A stretch of DNA of 8,084 nt from Bacteroidota bacterium (GTDB lineage: Bacteria; Bacteroidota; Ignavibacteria; Ignavibacteriales; Melioribacteraceae), in contig JAMCSN010000307.1 in the NCBI GenBank assembly GCA_023381535.1, positions 1-8,084 of the forward strand, written 5' to 3'. Both the position numbers and the translations under genes were made by a program. Below are positions 5,810-8,084 of the stretch, piece by piece. The first letter of the stretch is position 1. Every line of letters begins with the position of its first letter. The notes beneath the pieces were generated by a model that saw only the letters and a list, made by a program, of their open reading frames with translations, had not been told where the DNA came from and searched no databases.

Positions 5810-6784
5810 TTGCGAATTTTAGTTACCGGCGGAGCCGGATATATTGGTTCTCACTTTGTAAGAATGGCGTCGAAAAGCAATGATGAAGTGATTGTTGCCG
5901 ATAACCTTTCCCGCGGGCATCAAGAATCAATACCGGACGGCGTTCAATTTAAAAATGTTGATATCCGTGATGCTGAAAAAATTTCAGAAGTGATTCGTAA
6001 ACATTCTCCGGAAGCGGTGGTTCATTTTGCAGCTTTTGCTTATGTGGGAGAATCGGTTGAGCATCCGGAGCTTTATTACCAGAACAATGTAGTGGGCAGT
6101 TATAATTTGATTCGCGCTGCTTCCGAAAACAAAGTAAAATATTTTGTCTTCTCGTCCACATGTTCGGTGTACGGTAATCCGGGTAAAGTTCCGATTTCAG
6201 AAGAAGCGCAGACGAACCCGATCAATCCTTACGCAAATACCAAGTTGATGATCGAGATGATGCTGAAAGATTTCCAATCGGCGTACGGAATGAAATATGT
6301 TTCGCTGCGATACTTTAATGCTGCTGGCGCTGATGATTCGGGCGAGATCGGCGAGAGTCATAATCCCGAACCTCACTTAATTCCGATTGTACTTGAAGCT
6401 GCATGTGGAAAACGCGAAAAAGTTTCTGTCTTTGGAAATGATTACAATACACCAGACGGCACTTGCATCCGCGATTATATTCATGTAAACGACTTGAGCG
6501 ATGCACACATTAAAGCGCTTGAATATTTGGCGAACGGAAATGAATCAACAATAATTAATCTTGGTACCGGTGCTGGAAATTCGGTTATGGAAATAATTAA
6601 AACGGCAGAAAGTATCACGGGTAAGAAAATAGAATTCAAAATTTCCGAAAGGCGTAAAGGCGACCCGGCAATTCTTGTTGCGGATAACACAAAGGCGCTG
6701 AAGATTTTGAACTGGAAACCGAAATACACAATTGATGATATAATCCGCACGGCGTGGAACTGGCATCAGAACCCAAAATATTGA
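5810..6784 (+). CDS. galE: UDP-glucose 4-epimerase
   Basis: GalE interconverts UDP-glucose and UDP-galactose with bound NAD in the cytoplasm, supplying galactose for surface glycans or joining the Leloir pathway. The 324-residue protein is an extended short-chain dehydrogenase of normal length (E. coli has 338). It has the Rossmann motif VTGGAGYIGSH (5-15), D31-N32 for the NAD ribose, VHFAAFAYVGESV (71-83), the active-site FSSTCSVYG (114-122) with T117 at the place of E. coli S124, and the Y141-x3-K145 pair (NPYANTKLMIE). RYFNAAGAD (167-175) and GTCIRDYIHVNDL (217-229) are also typical. The start must be TTG at 5810: an in-frame TAA lies at 5795-5797, no ATG or GTG fits between, and the nucleotide-binding strand begins at residue 3. 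GGA (5801-5803) gives a weak ribosome site six bases before it. The next gene follows after eight bases. A close relative acting on UDP-GlcNAc or UDP-glucuronate cannot be excluded. Confidence 0.9.
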   Translation: MRILVTGGAGYIGSHFVRMASKSNDEVIVADNLSRGHQESIPDGVQFKNVDIRDAEKISEVIRKHSPEAVVHFAAFAYVGESVEHPELYYQNNVVGSYNLIRAASENKVKYFVFSSTCSVYGNPGKVPISEEAQTNPINPYANTKLMIEMMLKDFQSAYGMKYVSLRYFNAAGADDSGEIGESHNPEPHLIPIVLEAACGKREKVSVFGNDYNTPDGTCIRDYIHVNDLSDAHIKALEYLANGNESTIINLGTGAGNSVMEIIKTAESITGKKIEFKISERRKGDPAILVADNTKALKILNWKPKYTIDDIIRTAWNWHQNPKY

Positions 6785-6789
6785 GGTGA
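6783..6789 (+). promoter_or_regulatory. Strong ribosome binding site deciding a TTG start
   Basis: GAGGTGA overlaps the galE stop codon (TGA, 6782-6784), and its core lies four to six bases before the TTG at 6793. It is the best Shine-Dalgarno match in the window and supports the TTG as the start of the 3,5-epimerase. It also suggests coupling to the end of galE translation. Confidence 0.65.
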
Positions 6790-6792
6790 GTT

Positions 6793-7347
6793 TTGGAATT
6801 TGAAAAAACATTTATTGACGGATTGCTGCTCGTTAAACCAGATGTTTTTCCGGATGAACGCGGCTATTTCTTCGAAGCTTATAATCAAAACAAATATATT
6901 GAAGGCGGTCTGAATCCGTTTTTTGTTCAGGATAATATTTCAAAATCCGTCAAGGGGACAGTCAGAGGTTTACATTACCAAATCGGCGCTTCTGCCCAAG
7001 GAAAATTGTGCAGTGTAATAACCGGAAAAGTTTTGGATGTGGCTGTGGATATTCGGTTCGGCTCGCCGACTTTCGGAAAATATTATTCGGTTGAACTTAG
7101 CGAAGAAAACAAATTTCAATTATGGATTCCCGTTGGATTTGCTCACGGTTTTTCGGTTTTATCCGATGAAGCAATATTCAGTTACAAATGTACTGCGCTT
7201 TATGATAAGCAAAGTGAAAGATCAATTTTATTAAACGACACCGATCTTAAGATTGATTGGAAAGTGAAAGACCAAATAATATCCGCCAAAGATTTATTGG
7301 CTAAACCTTTTAAAGAAATAGATAACGATTTTGTTTACTCAAATTAG
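6793..7347 (+). CDS. rfbC: dTDP-4-dehydrorhamnose 3,5-epimerase family protein (RmlC/RfbC)
   Basis: RmlC epimerises C3 and C5 of dTDP-4-keto-6-deoxyglucose, the third step of dTDP-L-rhamnose synthesis. The 184-residue cupin has normal family length (about 180). Visible signatures are FPDERGYFFEAY (19-30), VQDNISKSVKGTVRGLHYQ (45-63) with the catalytic base H61, GKLCSVITGKVLDVAVDIR (70-88), GFAHGFSVLS (115-124) and the YKCTALYD segment (131-138) with Y131 at the place of the active-site tyrosine. The C-terminal substrate loop keeps the NDTDLKIDW pattern (148-156) but has Lys-Val where a Pro is common. The start is TTG, backed by a strong GAGGTGA just upstream. It lies between galE and a UDP-glucose dehydrogenase, with no rfbA, rfbB or rfbD in view. 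The partner enzymes are presumably elsewhere or downstream, or the enzyme could act on a different 4-keto sugar nucleotide. Confidence 0.88.
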   Translation: MEFEKTFIDGLLLVKPDVFPDERGYFFEAYNQNKYIEGGLNPFFVQDNISKSVKGTVRGLHYQIGASAQGKLCSVITGKVLDVAVDIRFGSPTFGKYYSVELSEENKFQLWIPVGFAHGFSVLSDEAIFSYKCTALYDKQSERSILLNDTDLKIDWKVKDQIISAKDLLAKPFKEIDNDFVYSN

Positions 7348-7352
7348 GGGAA
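7346..7352 (+). promoter_or_regulatory. Ribosome binding site of the UDP-glucose dehydrogenase gene
   Basis: AGGGGAA overlaps the stop codon of the 3,5-epimerase gene (TAG, 7345-7347) and ends six bases before the ATG at 7359. This repeats the arrangement at the previous junction, where the binding site also sits on the upstream stop. Confidence 0.5.
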
Positions 7353-7358
7353 TGTAAA

Positions 7359-8084
7359 ATGAACTTATCAGTTATTGGTACCGGTTATGTTGGACTTGTC
7401 AGCGGAACATGTTTTGCGGAGATGGGAAACAATGTTATTTGCGTTGACAACAACGACGGCAAATTGAAAAAACTTATCGCAGGCGAAATTCCTATCTACG
7501 AACCGGGATTGGAGATTCTATTCGAGCGTAACGTTGCAAAGAAGAGGTTAACGTTTACAAACGATCTTAAGAAAGCCGTGCTCGAATCCGAAATGATTTT
7601 TTTGTGTTTGCCAACGCCGCAGGATGAAGATGGTTCGGCTGATCTGAAATATGTGTTCAACGTTTCCGAAAGTATTGCTAAGATTTTGAAAGAATCCGGC
7701 GATAAAGAATTTAAAGTTGTGATAAATAAAAGCACAGTTCCGGTCGGCACATTGCAATCCGTAACAAAAATATTTGAAAACCACGGACTGAAAAATATTG
7801 AAATCGCTTCCAACCCGGAATTTTTACGGGAGGGATTTGCAGTCGAAGACTTCATGAAGCCAGATCGTATTATTGTTGGCGCTAAGTCTCTAAAGGTTTT
7901 TGAAAAGATGCGTGCGCTCTATGAACCGTTTGTCCGTCAAGGCAACCCGATTTTAGAGATGGATCCTGAAAGCGCTGAAGTAACAAAGTATGCCGCAAAC
8001 TCCTACCTCGCAATGAGAATTACTTATATGAACGAACTTGCAAACTTCTGCGAAAGCGTCGGCGCAAACGTTGACTTGGTGAGA
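7359..8084 (+). CDS. ugd: UDP-glucose 6-dehydrogenase, 3' end cut off by the window edge
   Basis: This enzyme oxidises UDP-glucose to UDP-glucuronate in two NAD-dependent steps, supplying acidic sugars (or, after further steps, pentoses) for surface polysaccharide or lipid A. The frame is open to the last base, giving 242 of the roughly 440 residues expected. Visible features are the Rossmann motif VIGTGYVGLV (5-14), D30 at the end of the second strand, YEPGLE (47-52), the FLCLPTP segment (81-87), KSTVPVGT (124-131), SNPEFLREG (151-159) with its conserved glutamates, and the start of the central domain, EVTKYAANSYLAMRITYMNEL (207-227), with K210 and N214. The catalytic cysteine (GGSCFPKD-type motif) would lie beyond the window. 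The gene starts 11 bases after the 3,5-epimerase gene. Relatives acting on GDP-mannose or UDP-ManNAc share these motifs, but the overall match is best to UDP-glucose dehydrogenase. Confidence 0.92.
   Translation, partial: MNLSVIGTGYVGLVSGTCFAEMGNNVICVDNNDGKLKKLIAGEIPIYEPGLEILFERNVAKKRLTFTNDLKKAVLESEMIFLCLPTPQDEDGSADLKYVFNVSESIAKILKESGDKEFKVVINKSTVPVGTLQSVTKIFENHGLKNIEIASNPEFLREGFAVEDFMKPDRIIVGAKSLKVFEKMRALYEPFVRQGNPILEMDPESAEVTKYAANSYLAMRITYMNELANFCESVGANVDLVR

Noticed and set aside
1..8084. tRNA or rRNA genes, CRISPR arrays, insertion sequences, attachment sites, or a transferred island
   Set aside because: No cloverleaf, regular repeat array, transposase or terminal inverted repeat was seen. 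Base composition and codon use look even across the genes by eye.

Overview
The window is an ordinary-looking stretch of chromosome from a moderately AT-rich Gram-negative bacterium. The apolipoprotein N-acyltransferase gene implies triacylated lipoproteins and an outer membrane. The overall protein style, weak Shine-Dalgarno sequences, TTG starts and one TTTG-N19-TA...TTTG promoter-like pair point to the Bacteroidota/Ignavibacteria/Chlorobi side of the tree. That placement is an inference from sequence style, not from a marker gene. No RNA gene, CRISPR array, insertion sequence or phage gene is visible, and coding density is very high.

Region 1 (1-3249, + strand) is a tightly packed unit. 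It holds the 3' part of a DedA-family membrane protein, then lnt (apolipoprotein N-acyltransferase), then a low-specificity L-threonine aldolase. Both junctions are 4-base ATGA overlaps, so the three genes are probably co-transcribed and translationally coupled. Region 2 (3250-4893) holds a hotdog-fold acyl-CoA thioesterase on the + strand, facing a polytopic membrane acyltransferase of the HGSNAT/DUF1624 type on the - strand. Their 3' ends overlap by 12 bases. Region 3 (4894-5809) is a divergent intergenic region followed by a stand-alone DEDDy 3'-5' exonuclease of the PolB-exonuclease-like family.

Region 4 (5810-8084, running off the right edge) is a nucleotide-sugar cluster: galE (UDP-glucose 4-epimerase), an rfbC/rmlC-type dTDP-sugar 3,5-epimerase, and the first 242 codons of a UDP-glucose 6-dehydrogenase. 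The gaps are only 8 and 11 bases, and each ribosome binding site overlaps the preceding stop codon. The cluster probably supplies UDP-galactose, UDP-glucuronate and a deoxysugar for surface polysaccharide, with more genes beyond the window.

Much of the window is about the cell envelope: lipid handling, lipoprotein acylation, membrane acyl transfer and sugar precursors. No clearly new system is present. The points most worth a second look are three. The membrane acyltransferase lacks the HGSNAT loop histidine but has an acyltransferase-3-like Arg/His pair. Lnt has Ile where E. coli has an essential Tyr beside the catalytic Cys. dedA and lnt are coupled, which suggests a link between lipid flipping and lipoprotein maturation.
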